Below are positions 35,201 through 48,640 of a stretch of 64,000 nt of DNA, piece after piece. The position numbers and the translations under genes were made by a program. The notes below the pieces were generated by a model. That model worked only from the letters and a program-made list of their open reading frames with translations, had not been told where the DNA came from and ran no database searches. How positions within the stretch are numbered: the stretch's first letter is position 1; the number at the start of each line of letters is the position of its first letter. The stretch comes from Bombus terrestris (Eukaryota; Arthropoda; Insecta; Hymenoptera; Apidae): NCBI RefSeq assembly GCF_910591885.1, contig NW_025963626.1, forward strand, positions 62,001-126,000, read 5' to 3'.

Positions 35201-37820
35201 CCACGATGTCCAACGATGTCCAACGATGTCCAACGGTGTCCAACGATGTCCAACGGTGTCCAACGATGTCCAACGATGTCCAACGGTGTCCCACGATGTC
35301 CAACGATGTCCAACGATGTCCAACGGTGTCCAACGGTGTCCAACGGTGTCCCACGGTGTCCAACGGTGTCCCACGTTGTCCCACGTTGTCCCACGTTGTC
35401 CCACGTTGTCCCACGTTGTCCCACGTTGTCCAACGGTGTCCAACGGTGTCCAACGCTGTCCAACGATGTCCAACGGTGTCCCACGATGTCCAACGATGTC
35501 CAACGATGTCCAACGGTGTCCCACGTTGTCCCACGTTGTCCCACGTTGTCCCACGTTGTCCCACGGTGTCCAACGATGTCCAACGATGTCCAACGGTGTC
35601 CAACGGTGTCCCACGGTGTCCAACGGTGTCCCACGTTGTCCCACGTTGTCCCACGTTGTCCCACGTTGTCCCACGTTGTCCCACGTTGTCCCACGTTGTC
35701 CAACGATGTCCAACGGTGTCCCACGTTGTCCCACGTTGTTCCATGGTTTCCCACGTTGTCCCACGTTGTCCCACGTTGTCCCACGTTGTCCCACGTTGTC
35801 CCACGGTGTCCCACGGTGTCCAACGATGTCCAACGGTGTCCCACGTTGTCCCACGTTGTCCCACGTTGTCCCACGTTGTCCCACGATGTCCCACGTTGTC
35901 CCACGTTGTCCCACGTTGTCCCACGTTGTCCCACGTTGTCCCACGTTGTCCCACGTTGTCCCACGTTGTCCCACGTGGTCCCACGTTGTCCCACGTTGTC
36001 CCACGGTGTCCAACGATGTCCAACGGTGTCCCACGTTGTCCAACGGTGTCCCACGTTGTCCCACGTTGTCCCACGTTGTCCCACGTTGTCCCACGATGTC
36101 CCACGTTGTCCCACGTTGTCCCACGTTGTCCCACGTTGTCCCACGTTGTCCCACGTTGTCCCACGTTGTCCCACGTTGTCCCACGTTCTCCCACGTTGTC
36201 CCACGTTGTCCCACGTTGTCCCACGGTGTCCAACGATGTCCAACGGTGTCCAACGGTGTCCCACGGTGTCCAACGGTGTCCCACGTTGTCCCACGTTGTC
36301 CCACGTTGTCCCACGTTGTCCCACGTTGTCCCACGTTGTCCCACGTTGTTCCATGGTTTCCCACGTTGTCCCACGTTGTCCCACGTTGTCCCACGGTGTC
36401 CAACGATGTCCAACGGTGTCCAACGGTGTCCCACGTTGTCCCACGTTGTCCCACGGTGTCCAACGATGTCCAACGGTGTCCCACGTTGTCCAACGATGTC
36501 CAACGGTGTCCCACGTTGTCCCACGTTGTCCCACGTTGTCCCACGTTGTCCCACGATGTCCCACGTTGTCCCACGTTGTCCCACGTTGTCCCACGTTGTC
36601 CCACGTTGTCCCACGTTGTCCCACGTTGTCCCACGTTGTCCCACGTTGTCCCACGTTGTCCCACGTTGTCCCACGTTGTCCCACGTTGTCCCACGTTGTC
36701 CCACGGTGTCCAACGGTGTCCAACGATGTCCCACGTTGTCCCACGTTGTCCCACGTTGTCCCACGTTGTCCCACGATGTCCCACGTTGTCCCACGTTGTC
36801 CCACGTTGTCCCACGTTGTCCCACGTTGTCCCACGTTGTCCCACGTTGTCCCACGTTGTCCCACGTTGTCCCACGTTGTCCCACGTTGTCCCACGGTGTC
36901 CAACGATGTCCAACGGTGTCCAGCGATGTCCAACGGTGTCCCACGTTGTCCCACGTTTTCCCACGTTGTCCCACGTTGTCCCACGGTGTCCAACGATGTC
37001 CAACGATGTCCAACGGTGTCCCACGTTGTCCCACGTTGTTCCATGGTTTCCCACGTTGTCCCACGTTGTCCCACGTTGTCCCACGTTGTCCCACGTTGTC
37101 CCACGTTGTCCCACGTTGTCCCACGATGTCCCACGTTGTCCCACGTTGTCCCACGTTGTCCCACGGTGTCCAACAATGTCCAACGGTGTCCCACGTTGTC
37201 CAACGGTGTCCCACGTTGTCCCACGTTGTCCCACGTTGTCCCACGTTGTCCCACGTTGTCCCACGGTGTCCCACGATGTCCAACGGTGTCCAACGGTGTC
37301 CCACGGTGTCCAACGGTGTCCCACGTTGTCCCACGTTGTCCCACGTTGTCCCACGTTGTCCCACGTTGTCCCACGTTGTCCCACGGTGTCCAACGATGTC
37401 CAACGGTGTCCCACGTTGTCCCACGTTGTTCCATGGTTTCCCACGTTGTCCCACGTTGTCCCACGTTGTCCCACGGTGTCCAACGGTGTCCAACGGTGTC
37501 CAACGGTGTCCAATGGTGTCCAACGGTGTCCAACGTTGTCCCACGTTGTCCCACGTTGTCCCACGTTGTCCCACGGTGTCCAACGATGTCCAACGGTGTC
37601 CCACGTTGTCCCACGTTGTCCCACGTTGTCCCACGTTGTCCCACGATGTCCCACGTTGTCCCACGGTGTCCAACGGTGTCCAACGATGTCCCACGTTGTC
37701 CCACGTTGTCCCACGTTGTCCCACGTTGTCCCACGATGTCCCACGTTGTCCCACGTTGTCCCACGTTGTCCCACGTTGTCCCACGTTGTCCCACGTTGTC
37801 CCCCGTTGTCCCACGTTGTC
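35201..37820. repeat. 2.35-2.64-kb doublet inside large block copy 1, first unit
   Basis: caacgctgtc 35,451, ccatggtttc 35,741, ccacgttctc 36,181, ccatggtttc 36,351, cagcgatgtc 36,921, caacaatgtc 37,171, caatggtgtc 37,511 and ccccgttgtc 37,801 recur in order in the next unit. This unit also has ccacgtggtc at 35,971, which has no partner. Its absence fits the drop in offset from 2,550 to 2,350 bp. Confidence 0.86.
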
Positions 37821-37840
37821 CCACGTTGTCCCACGGTGTC

Positions 37841-40460
37841 CAACGATGTCCAACGATGTCCAACGATGTCCAACGGTGTCCAACGGTGTCCAACGGTGTC
37901 CCACGGTGTCCAACGGTGTCCCACGTTGTCCCACGTTGTCCCACGTTGTCCCACGTTGTCCCACGATGTCCCACGTTGTCCAACGGTGTCCAACGGTGTC
38001 CAACGCTGTCCAACGATGTCCAACGGTGTCCCACGATGTCCAACGATGTCCAACGATGTCCAACGGTGTCCCACGTTGTCCCACGTTGTCCCACGTTGTC
38101 CCACGTTGTCCCACGGTGTCCAACGATGTCCAACGATGTCCAACGGTGTCCAACGGTGTCCCACGGTGTCCAACGGTGTCCCACGTTGTCCCACGTTGTC
38201 CCACGTTGTCCCACGTTGTCCCACGTTGTCCCACGTTGTCCCACGTTGTCCAACGATGTCCAACGGTGTCCCACGTTGTCCCACGTTGTTCCATGGTTTC
38301 CCACGTTGTCCCACGTTGTCCCACGTTGTCCCACGTTGTCCCACGTTGTCCCACGGTGTCCCACGGTGTCCAACGATGTCCAACGGTGTCCCACGTTGTC
38401 CCACGTTGTCCCACGTTGTCCCACGTTGTCCCACGTTGTCCCACGATGTCCCACGTTGTCCCACGTTGTCCCACGTTGTCCCACGTTGTCCCACGTTGTC
38501 CCACGTTGTCCCACGTTGTCCCACGTTGTCCCACGTTCTCCCACGTTGTCCCACGTTGTCCCACGTTGTCCCACGGTGTCCAACGATGTCCAACGGTGTC
38601 CAACGGTGTCCCACGGTGTCCAACGGTGTCCCACGTTGTCCCACGTTGTCCCACGTTGTCCCACGTTGTCCCACGTTGTCCCACGTTGTCCCACGTTGTT
38701 CCATGGTTTCCCACGTTGTCCCACGTTGTCCCACGTTGTCCCACGGTGTCCAACGATGTCCAACGGTGTCCAACGGTGTCCCACGTTGTCCCACGTTGTC
38801 CCACGGTGTCCAACGATGTCCAACGGTGTCCCACGTTGTCCAACGATGTCCAACGGTGTCCCACGTTGTCCCACGTTGTCCCACGTTGTCCCACGTTGTC
38901 CCACGTTGTCCCACGATGTCCCACGTTGTCCCACGTTGTCCCACGTTGTCCCACGTTGTCCCACGTTGTCCCACGTTGTCCCACGTTGTCCCACGTTGTC
39001 CCACGTTGTCCCACGTTGTCCCACGTTGTCCCACGTTGTCCCACGTTGTCCCACGTTGTCCCACGTTGTCCCACGTTGTCCCACGGTGTCCAACGGTGTC
39101 CAACGATGTCCCACGTTGTCCCACGTTGTCCCACGTTGTCCCACGTTGTCCCACGATGTCCCACGTTGTCCCACGTTGTCCCACGTTGTCCCACGTTGTC
39201 CCACGTTGTCCCACGTTGTCCCACGTTGTCCCACGTTGTCCCACGTTGTCCCACGTTGTCCCACGTTGTCCCACGGTGTCCAACGATGTCCAACGGTGTC
39301 CAGCGATGTCCAACGGTGTCCCACGTTGTCCCACGTTTTCCCACGTTGTTCCACGTTGTCCCACGGTGTCCAACGATGTCCAACGATGTCCAACGGTGTC
39401 CCACGTTGTCCCACGTTGTTCCATGGTTTCCCACGTTGTCCCACGTTGTCCCACGTTGTCCCACGTTGTCCCACGTTGTCCCACGTTGTCCCACGTTGTC
39501 CCACGATGTCCCACGTTGTCCCACGTTGTCCCACGTTGTCCCACGGTGTCCAACAATGTCCAACGGTGTCCCACGTTGTCCAACGGTGTCCCACGTTGTC
39601 CCACGTTGTCCCACGTTGTCCCACGTTGTCCCACGATGTCCCACGTTGTCCCACGTTGTCCCACGTTGTCCCACGTTGTCCCACGTTGTCCCACGTTGTC
39701 CCACGTTGTCCCACGTTGTCCCACGTTGTCCCACGTTGTCCCACGTTGTCCCACGGTGTCCCACGATGTCCAACGGTGTCCAACGGTGTCCCACGGTGTC
39801 CAACGGTGTCCCACGTTGTCCCACGTTGTCCCACGTTGTCCCACGTTGTCCCACGTTGTCCCACGTTGTCCCACGTTGTCCCACGTTGTCCCACGTTGTC
39901 CGACGATGTCCAACGGTGTCCCACGTTGTCCCACGTTGTTCCATGGTTTCCCACGTTGTCCCACGTTGTCCCACGTTGTCCCACGGTGTCCAACGGTGTC
40001 CAACGGTGTCCAACGGTGTCCAATGGTGTCCAACGGTGTCCAACGTTGTCCCACGTTGTCCCACGTTGTCCCACGTTGTCCCACGGTGTCCAACGATGTC
40101 CAACGGTGTCCCACGTTGTCCCACGTTGTCCCACGTTGTCCCACGTTGTCCCACGTTGTCCCACGATGTCCCACGTTGTCCCACGTTGTCCCACGTTGTC
40201 CCACGTTGTCCCACGTTGTCCCACGTTGTCCCACGTTGTCCCACGTTGTCCCACGTTGTCCCACGTTGTCCCACGTTGTCCCACGTTGTCCCACGTTGTC
40301 CCACGGTGTCCAACGGTGTCCAACGATGTCCCACGTTGTCCCACGTTTTCCCACGTTGTCCCACGTTGTCCCACGATGTCCCACGTTGTCCCACGTTGTC
40401 CCACGTTGTCCCACGTTGTCCCACGTTGTCCCACGTTGTCCCCCGTTGTCCCACGTTGTC
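37841..40460. repeat. 2.35-2.64-kb doublet inside large block copy 1, second unit
   Basis: caacgctgtc 38,001, ccatggtttc 38,291, ccacgttctc 38,531, ccatggtttc 38,701, cagcgatgtc 39,301, caacaatgtc 39,551, caatggtgtc 40,021 and ccccgttgtc 40,441. The part from 38.0 to 39.4 kb also matches 50.46-51.96 kb in large block copy 2, including the extra ttgtt unit at 39,341 (51,960 there). The second unit is therefore the closer relative of that region. Confidence 0.86.
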
Positions 40461-40600
40461 CCACGTTGTCCCACGGTGTCCAACGATGTCCAACGGTGTC
40501 CAGCGATGTCCAACGGTGTCCCACGTTGTCCCACGTTGTCCCACGGTGTCCAACGATGTCCAACGATGTCCAACGGTGTCCCACGTTGTCCCACGTTGTT

Positions 40601-40920
40601 CCATGGTTTCCCACGTTGTCCCACGTTGTCCCACGTTGTCCCACGGTGTCCAACGATGTCCAACGGTGTCCAACGGTGTCCAACGGTGTCCAACGGTGTC
40701 CCACGTTGTCCCACGTTGTCCCACGTTGTCCCACGATGTCCCACGTTGTCCCACGTTGTCCCACGTTGTCCCACGATGTCCCACGTTGTCCCACGTTGTC
40801 CCACGTTGTCCCACGTTGTCCCACGTTGTCCCACGTTGTCGCACGTTGTCCCACGTTGTCCCACGTTGTCCCACGTTGTCCGACGATGTCCAACGGTGTC
40901 CCACGTTGTCCCACGTTGTT
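40601..40920. repeat. 320-330-bp doublet, copy 1
   Basis: From ccatggtttc 40,601: U at 40,731 and 40,771, the private unit gcacgttgtc 40,841 and cgacgatgtc 40,881. All recur 330 bp later. Confidence 0.9.
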
Positions 40921-41250
40921 CCATGGTTTCCCACGTTGTCCCACGTTGTCCCACGTTGTCCCACGGTGTCCAACGATGTCCAACGGTGTCCAACGGTGTC
41001 CAACGGTGTCCAACGGTGTCCAACGGTGTCCCACGTTGTCCCACGTTGTCCCACGTTGTCCCACGATGTCCCACGTTGTCCCACGTTGTCCCACGTTGTC
41101 CCACGATGTCCCACGTTGTCCCACGTTGTCCCACGTTGTCCCACGTTGTCCCACGTTGTCCCACGTTGTCGCACGTTGTCCCACGTTGTCCCACGTTGTC
41201 CCACGTTGTCCGACGATGTCCAACGGTGTCCCACGTTGTCCCACGTTGTT
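40921..41250. repeat. 320-330-bp doublet, copy 2
   Basis: From ccatggtttc 40,921: U at 41,061 and 41,101, gcacgttgtc 41,171 and cgacgatgtc 41,211, followed by ccatggtttc 41,251. gcacgttgtc occurs only in this doublet. Large block copy 2 has one version of this segment, without that mutation. Confidence 0.9.
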
Positions 41251-44200
41251 CCATGGTTTCCCACGTTGTCCCACGTTGTCCCACGTTGTCCCACGGTGTC
41301 CAACGATGTCCAACGGTGTCCAACGGTGTCCAACGGTGTCCAACGGTGTCCAACGGTGTCCCACGTTGTCCCACGTTGTCCCACGTTGTCCCACGGTGTC
41401 CAACGATGTCCAACGGTGTCCCACGTTGTCCCACGTTGTCCCACGTTGTCCCACGTTGTCCCACGTTGTCCCACGATGTCCCACGTTGTCCCACGTTGTC
41501 CCACGTTGTCCCACGATGTCCCACGTTGTCCCACGTTGTCCCACGTTGTCCCACGTTGTCCCACGTTGTCCCACGTTGTCCCACGTTGTCCCACGTTGTC
41601 CCACGGTGTCCAACGGTGTCCAACGATGTCCCACGTTGTCCCACGTTGTCCCACGTTGTCCCACGTTGTCCCACGATGTCCCACGTTGTCCCACGTTGTC
41701 CCACGTTGTCCCACGTTGTCCCACGTTGTCCCACGTTGTCCCACGTTGTCCCACGTTGTCCCACGTTGTCCCACGGTGTCCAACGATGTCCAACGGTGTC
41801 CAGCGATGTCCAACGGTGTCCCACGTTGTCCCACGTTTTCCCACGTTGTCCCACGTTGTCCCACGGTGTCCAACGATGTCCAACGATGTCCAACGGTGTC
41901 CCACGTTGTCCCACGTTGTTCCATGGTTTCCCACGTTGTCCCACGTTGTCCCACGTTGTCCCACGGTGTCCAACGATGTCCAACGGTGTCCAACGGTGTC
42001 CAACGGTGTCCAACGGTGTCCCACGTTGTCCCACGTTGTCCCACGTTGTCCCACGATGTCCCACGTTGTCCCACGTTGTCCCACGTTGTCCCACGTTGTC
42101 CCACGATGTCCCACGTTGTCCCACGTTGTCCCACGTTGTCCCACGTTGTCCGACGTTGTCCCACGTTGTCCCACGTTGTCCCACGTTGTCCCACGTTGTC
42201 CCACGTTGTCCCACGTTGTCCCACGGTGTCCAACGATGTCCAACGGTGTCCAACGGTGTCCCACGTTGTCCCACGTTGTCCCACGTTGTCCCACGTTGTC
42301 CCACGTTGTCCCACGTTGTCCCACGTTGTCCCACGTTGTCCCACGTTGTCCCACGTTGTCCAACGATGTCCAACGGTGTCCCACGTTGTCCCACGTTGTC
42401 CCACGTTGTCCCACGATGTCCCACGTTGTCCCACGTTGTCCCACGTTGTCCCACGTTGTCCCACGTTGTCCCACGTTGTCCCACGTTCTCCCACGTTGTC
42501 CCACGTTCTCCCACGTTGTCCCACGTTGTCCCACGTTGTCCCACGGTGTCCAACGATGTCCAACGGTGTCCAACGGTGTCCCACGGTGTCCAACGGTGTC
42601 CCACGTTGTCCCACGTTGTCCCACGTTGTCCCACGTTGTCCCACGTTGTCCCACGTTGTCCCACGTTGTCCAACGATGTCCAACGGTGTCCCACGTTGTC
42701 CCACGTTGTTCCATGGTTTCCCACGTTGTCCCACGTTGTCCCACGTTGTCCCACGGTGTCCAACGATGTCCAACGGTGTCCGACGGTGTCCCACGTTGTC
42801 CCACGTTGTCCCACGGTGTCCAACGATGTCCAACGGTGTCCCACGTTGTCCAACGATGTCCAACGGTGTCCCACGTTGTCCCACGTTGTCCCACGTTGTC
42901 CCACGTTGTCCCACGTTGTCCCACGATGTCCCACGTTGTCCCACGTTGTCCCACGTTGTCCCACGTTGTCCCACGTTGTCCCACGTTGTCCCACGTTGTC
43001 CCACGTTGTCCCACGTTGTCCCACGTTGTCCCACGTTGTCCCACGTTGTCCCACGTTGTCCCACGTTGTCCCACGGTGTCCAACGGTGTCCAACGATGTC
43101 CCACGTTGTCCCACGTTGTCCCACGTTGTCCCACGTTGTCCCACGATGTCCCACGTTGTCCCACGTTGTCCCACGTTGTCCCACGTTGTCCCACGTTGTC
43201 CCACGTTGTCCCACGTTGTCCCACGTTGTCCCACGTTGTCCCACGTTGTCCCACGTTGTCCCACGGTGTCCAACGATGTCCAACGGTGTCCAGCGATGTC
43301 CAACGGTGTCCCACGTTGTCCCACGTTTTCCCACGTTGTCCCACGTTGTCCCACGGTGTCCAACGATGTCCAACGATGTCCAACGGTGTCCCACGTTGTC
43401 CCACGTTGTTCCATGGTTTCCCACGTTGTCCCACGTTGTCCCACGTTGTCCCACGGTGTCCAACGATGTCCAACGGTGTCCAACGATGTCCAACGATGTC
43501 CAACGGTGTCCCACGATGTCCAACGATGTCCAACGATGTCCAACGGTGTCCAACGGTGTCCAACGGTGTCCCACGGTGTCCAACGGTGTCCCACGTTGTC
43601 CCACGTTGTCCCACGTTGTCCCACGTTGTCCCACGATGTCCCACGTTGTCCAACGGTGTCCAACGGTGTCCAACGATGTCCAACGATGTCCAACGGTGTC
43701 CCACGATGTCCAACGATGTCCAACGATGTCCAACGGTGTCCCACGTTGTCCCACGTTGTCCCACGTTGTCCCACGTTGTCCCACGGTGTCCAACGATGTC
43801 CAACGATGTCCAACGGTGTCCAATGGTGTCCCACGGTGTCCAACGGTGTCCCACGTTGTCCCACGTTGTCCCACGTTGTCCCACGTTGTCCCACGTTGTC
43901 CCACGTTGTCCCACGTTGTCCAACGATGTCCAACGGTGTCCCACGTTGTCCCACGTTGTTCCATGGTTTCCCACGTTGTCCCACGTTGTCCCACGTTGTC
44001 CCACGTTGTCCCACGTTGTCCCACGGTGTCCCACGGTGTCCAACGATGTCCAACGGTGTCCCACGTTGTCCCACGTTGTCCCACGTTGTCCCACGTTGTC
44101 CCACGTTGTCCCACGATGTCCCACGTTGTCCCACGTTGTCCCACGTTGTCCCACGTTGTCCCACGTTGCCCCACGTTGTCCCACGTTGTCCCACGTGGTC

Positions 44201-46080
44201 CCACGTTGTCCCACGTTGTCCCACGGTGTCCAACGATGTCCAACGGTGTCCCACGTTGTCCAACGGTGTCCCACGTTGTCCCACGTTGTCCCACGTTGTC
44301 CCACGATGTCCCACGTTGTCCCACGTTGTCCCACGTTGTCCCACGTTGTCCCACGTTGTCCCACGTTGTCCCACGTTCTCCCACGTTGTCCCACGTTGTC
44401 CCACGTTGTCCCACGGTGTCCAACGATGTCCAACGGTGTCCAACGGTGTCCCACGGTGTCCAACGGTGTCCCACGTTGTCCCACGTTGTCCCACGTTGTC
44501 CCACGTTGTCCCACGTTGTCCCACGTTGTCCCACGTTGTCCAACGATGTCCAACGGTGTCCCACGTTGTCCCACGTTGTTCCATGGTTTCCCACGTTGTC
44601 CCACGTTGTCCCACGTTGTCCCACGTTGTCCCACGTTGTCCCAAGTTGTCCCACGATGTCCCACGTTGTCCCACGTTGTCCCACGTTGTCCCACGATGTC
44701 CAACGGTGTCCCACGTTGTCCCACGTTGTCCCACGTTGTCCCACGATGTCCCACGTTGTCCCACGTTGTCCCACGTTGTCCCACGTTGTCCCACGATGTC
44801 CCACGTTGTCCCACGTTGTCCCACGTTGTCCCACGTTGTCCGACGTTGTCCCACGTTGTCCCACGTTGTCCCACGTTGTCCCACGTTGTCCCACGTTGTC
44901 CCACGTTGTCCCACGGTGTCCAACGATGTCCAACGGTGTCCAACGGTGTCCCACGTTGTCCCACGTTGTCCCACGTTGTCCCACGTTGTCCCACGTTGTC
45001 CCACGTTGTCCCACGTTGTCCCACGTTGTCCAACGATGTCCAACGGTGTCCCACGTTGTCCCACGTTGTGCCACGTTGTCCCACGTTGTCCCACGTTGTC
45101 CCACGTTGTCCCACGTTGTCCCACGTTGTCCCACGTTGTCCCACGTTGTCCCACGTTGTCCCACGTTGTCCCACGTTGTCCCACGATGTCCCACGTTGTC
45201 CCACGTTGTCCCACGTTGTCCCACGGTGTCCAACGGTGTCCCACGATGTCCCACGTTCTCCCACGTTGTCCCACGTTGTCCCACGTTGTCCCACGTTGTC
45301 CCACGTTGTCCCACGGTGTCCCACGTTGTTCCATGGTTTCCCACGTTGTCCCACGTTGTCCCACGTTGTCCCACGGTGTCCAACGATGTCCAACGGTGTC
45401 CAACGGTGTCCAACGGTGTCCAACGGTGTCCCACGTTGTCCCACGTTGTCCCACGTTGTCCCACGTTGTCCCACGATGTCCCACGTTGTCCCACGTTGTC
45501 CCACGTTGTCCCACGATGTCCCACGTTGTCCCACGTTGTCCCACGTTGTCCCACGTTGTCCCACGATGTCCCACGTTGTCCCACGTTGTCCCACGTTGTC
45601 CCACGTTGTCCCACGTTGTCCCACGATGCCCCACGTTGTCCCACGTTGTCCCACGTTGTCCCACGTTGTCCCACGATGTCCCACGTTGTCCCACGTTGTC
45701 CCACGATGTCCCACGTTGTCCCACGTTGTCCCACGTTGTCCCACGTTGTCCCACGGTGTCCAACGATGTCCAACGGTGTCCAACGGTGTCCCACGGTGTC
45801 CAACGGTGTCCCACGTTGTCCCACGTTGTCCCACGTTGTCCCACGTTGTCCCACGTTGTCCCACGATGTCCCACGTTGTCCCACGTTGTCCGACGTTGTC
45901 CCACGTTGTCCCACGTTGTCCCACGTTGACCCACGGTGTCCAACGATGTCCAACGATGTCCAACGGTGTCCCACGTTGTCCCACGTTGTTCCATGGTTTC
46001 CCACGTTGTCCCACGTTGTCCCACGGTGTCCAACGATGTCCAACGGTGTCCAACGGTGTCCAACGGTGTCCAACGGTGTC

Positions 46081-48640
46081 CCACGTTGTCCCACGTTGTC
46101 CCACGTTGTCCCACCGTGTCCAACGATGTCCAACGGTGTCCAGCGATGTCCAACGGTGTCCCACGTTGTCCCACGTTGTCCCACGTTGTCCCACGTTGTC
46201 CCACGTTGTCCCACGTTGTCCCACGTTGTCCCACGTTGTCCCACGTTGTCCCACGATGTCCCACGTTGTCCCACGTTGTCCCACGTTGTCCCACGTTGTC
46301 CCACGTTGTCCCACGTTGTCCCACGTTGTCCCACGATGTCCCACGTTGTCCCACGTTGTCCCACGGTGTCCAACGATGTCCAACGGTGTCCAGCGATGTC
46401 CAACGGTGTCCCACGTTGTCCCACGTTTTCCCACGTTGTCCCACGTTGTCCCACGGTGTCCAACGATGTCCAACGATGTCCAACGGTGTCCCACGTTGTC
46501 CCACGTTGTTCCATGGTTTCCCACGTTGTCCCACGTTGTCCCACGATGTCCAACGATGTCCAACGGTGTCCCACGTTGTCCCACGTTGTCCCACGTTGTC
46601 CCACGTTGTCCCACGTTGTCCCACGGTGTCCAACGATGTCCAACGGTGTCCCACGTTGTCCAACGGTGTCCCACGTTGTCCCACGTTGTCCCACGTTGTC
46701 CCACGTTGTCCCACGTTGTCCCACGTTGTCCCACGTTGTCCCACGTTGTCCCACGTTGTCCCACGTTGTCCCACGTTGTCCCACGTTGTCCCACGGTGTC
46801 CAACGATGTCCAACGGTGTCCAACGGTGTCCCACGGTGTCCAACGGTGTCCCACGTTGTCCCACGTTGTCCCACGTTGTCCCACGTTGTCCCACGTTGTC
46901 CCACGTGGTCCCACGTTGTCCCACGTTGTCCCACGGTGTCCAACGATGTCCAACGGTGTCCCACGTTGTCCAACGGTGTCCCACGTTGTCCCACGTTGTC
47001 CCACGTTGTCCCACGTTGTCCCACGATGTCCCACGTTGTCCCACGTTGTCCCACGTTGTCCAACGATGTCCAACGGTGTCCCACGTTGTCCCACGTTGTT
47101 CCATGGTTTCCCACGTTGTCCCACGTTGTCCCACGTTGTCCCACGTTGTCCCACGTTGTCCCACGTTGTCCCACGTTGTCCCACGGTGTCCAACGATGTC
47201 CAACGGTGTCCAGCGATGTCCAACGGTGTCCCACGTTGTCCCACGTTTTCCCACGTTGTCCCACGTTGTCCCACGGTGTCCAACGATGTCCAACGATGTC
47301 CAACGGTGTCCCACGTTGTCCCACGTTGTTCCATGGTTTCCCACGTTGTCCCACGTTGTCCCACGTTGTCCCACGATGTCCCACGTTGTCCCACGTTGTC
47401 CCACGTTGTCCCACGGTGTCCAACGATGTCCAACGGTGTCCCACGTTGTCCAACGGTGTCCCACGTTGTCCCACGTTGTCCCACGTTGTCCCACGTTGTC
47501 CCACGTTGTCCCACGTTGTCCCACGTTGTCCAACGATGTCCAACGGTGTCCCACGTTGTCCCACGTTGTTCCATGGTTTCCCACGTTGTCCCACGTTGTC
47601 CCACGTTGTCCCACGGTGTCCAACGATGTCCAACGGTGTCCAACGGTGTCCCACGTTGTCCCACGTTGTCCCACGGTGTCCAACGATGTCCAACGGTGTC
47701 CCACGTTGTCCAACGATGTCCAACGGTGTCCCACGTTGTCCCACGTTGTCCCACGATGTCCCACGTTGTCCCACGTTGTCCCACGTTGTCCCACGTTGTC
47801 CCACGTTGTCCCACGTTGTCCCACGGTGTCCAACGATGTCCAACGGTGTCCAACGGTGTCCAACGGTGTCCAACGATGTCCAACGATGTCCAACGATGTC
47901 CAACGGTGTCCAACGGTGTCCCACGTTGTCCCACGTTGTCCCACGTTGTCCCACGTTGTCCCACGGTGTCCAACGATGTCCAACGGTGTCCAACGGTGTC
48001 CCACGGTGTCCAACGGTGTCCCACGTTGTCCCACGTTGTCCCACGTTGTCCCACGTTGTCCCACGTTGTCCCACGTGGTCCCACGTTGTCCCACGTTGTC
48101 CCACGTTGTCCCACGTTGTCCCACGTTGTCCAACGATGTCCAACGGTGTCCCACGTTGTCCCACGTTGTTCCATGGTTTCCCACGTTGTCCCACGTTGTC
48201 CCACGTTGTCCCACGTTGTCCAACGGTGTCCAACGGTGTCCCACGGTGTCCAACGGTGTCCCACGTTGTCCCACGTTGTCCCACGTTGTCCCACGTTGTC
48301 CCACGTTGTCCCACGTTGTCCAACGATGTCCAACGGTGTCCCACGTTGTCCCACGTTGTTCCATGGTTTCCCACGTTGTCCCACGTTGTCCCACGTTGTC
48401 CCACGTTGTCCCACGTTGTCCCACGGTGTCCCACGGTGTCCAACGATGTCCAACGGTGTCCCACGTTGTCCCACGTTGTCCCACGTTGTCCCACGTTGTC
48501 CCACGTTGTCCCACGTTGTCCCACGTTGTCCCACGTTGTCCCACGTTGTCCCACGTTGTCCCACGTGGTCCCACGTTGTCCCACGTTGTCCCACGGTGTC
48601 CAACGATGTCCAACGGTGTCCCACGTTGTCCCACGTTGTC
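46081..48640. repeat. Interval between the two large blocks, made of known cassettes
   Basis: No gene. It has ccaccgtgtc 46,111, cagcgatgtc 46,141, 130-bp cassettes at 46,391 and 47,211, ccatggtttc 47,101, 47,571, 48,171 and 48,361, ccacgtggtc 46,901, 48,071 and 48,561, and an R/S stretch near 47,821-47,920. The segment 47.0-47.75 kb matches 34.4-35.1 kb (cassette followed 240 bp later by ccatggtttc), so it is a further partial copy of the early large-block module. Confidence 0.85.

Larger units (their letters stand above)
33181..46080. repeat. Large higher-order block (15-16-kb offset), copy 1
   Basis: Rare units shared with 48,641-61,810: caacggagtc 33,251, ccacgtggtc 33,581, ctacgttgtc 34,401, caacgctgtc 35,451, paired ccacgttctc 42,481 and 42,501, ccacgttgcc 44,161, ccacgttgtg 45,061, ccacgttctc 45,251 and ccacgttgac 45,921. 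Offsets run 15,460 bp, 15,000, 15,010, 14,989, then 15,909-15,919 and finally 15,729. The changes reflect indels of whole units, deletions of a few hundred bp, and different internal duplications in each copy. Other private units are ccaagttgtc 44,641 and ccacgatgcc 45,621. Confidence 0.88.

Noticed and set aside
6..45929. Open reading frame of about 46 kb on the + strand, with similar giant frames in the other + frames
   Set aside because: The repeat lacks stops in every frame and 10 is not a multiple of 3, so long frames appear automatically. Five stops come from single ccacgttgac units (23321, 30091, 30571, 45921, 61650). There is no domain, signal peptide, codon bias or flanking gene structure.
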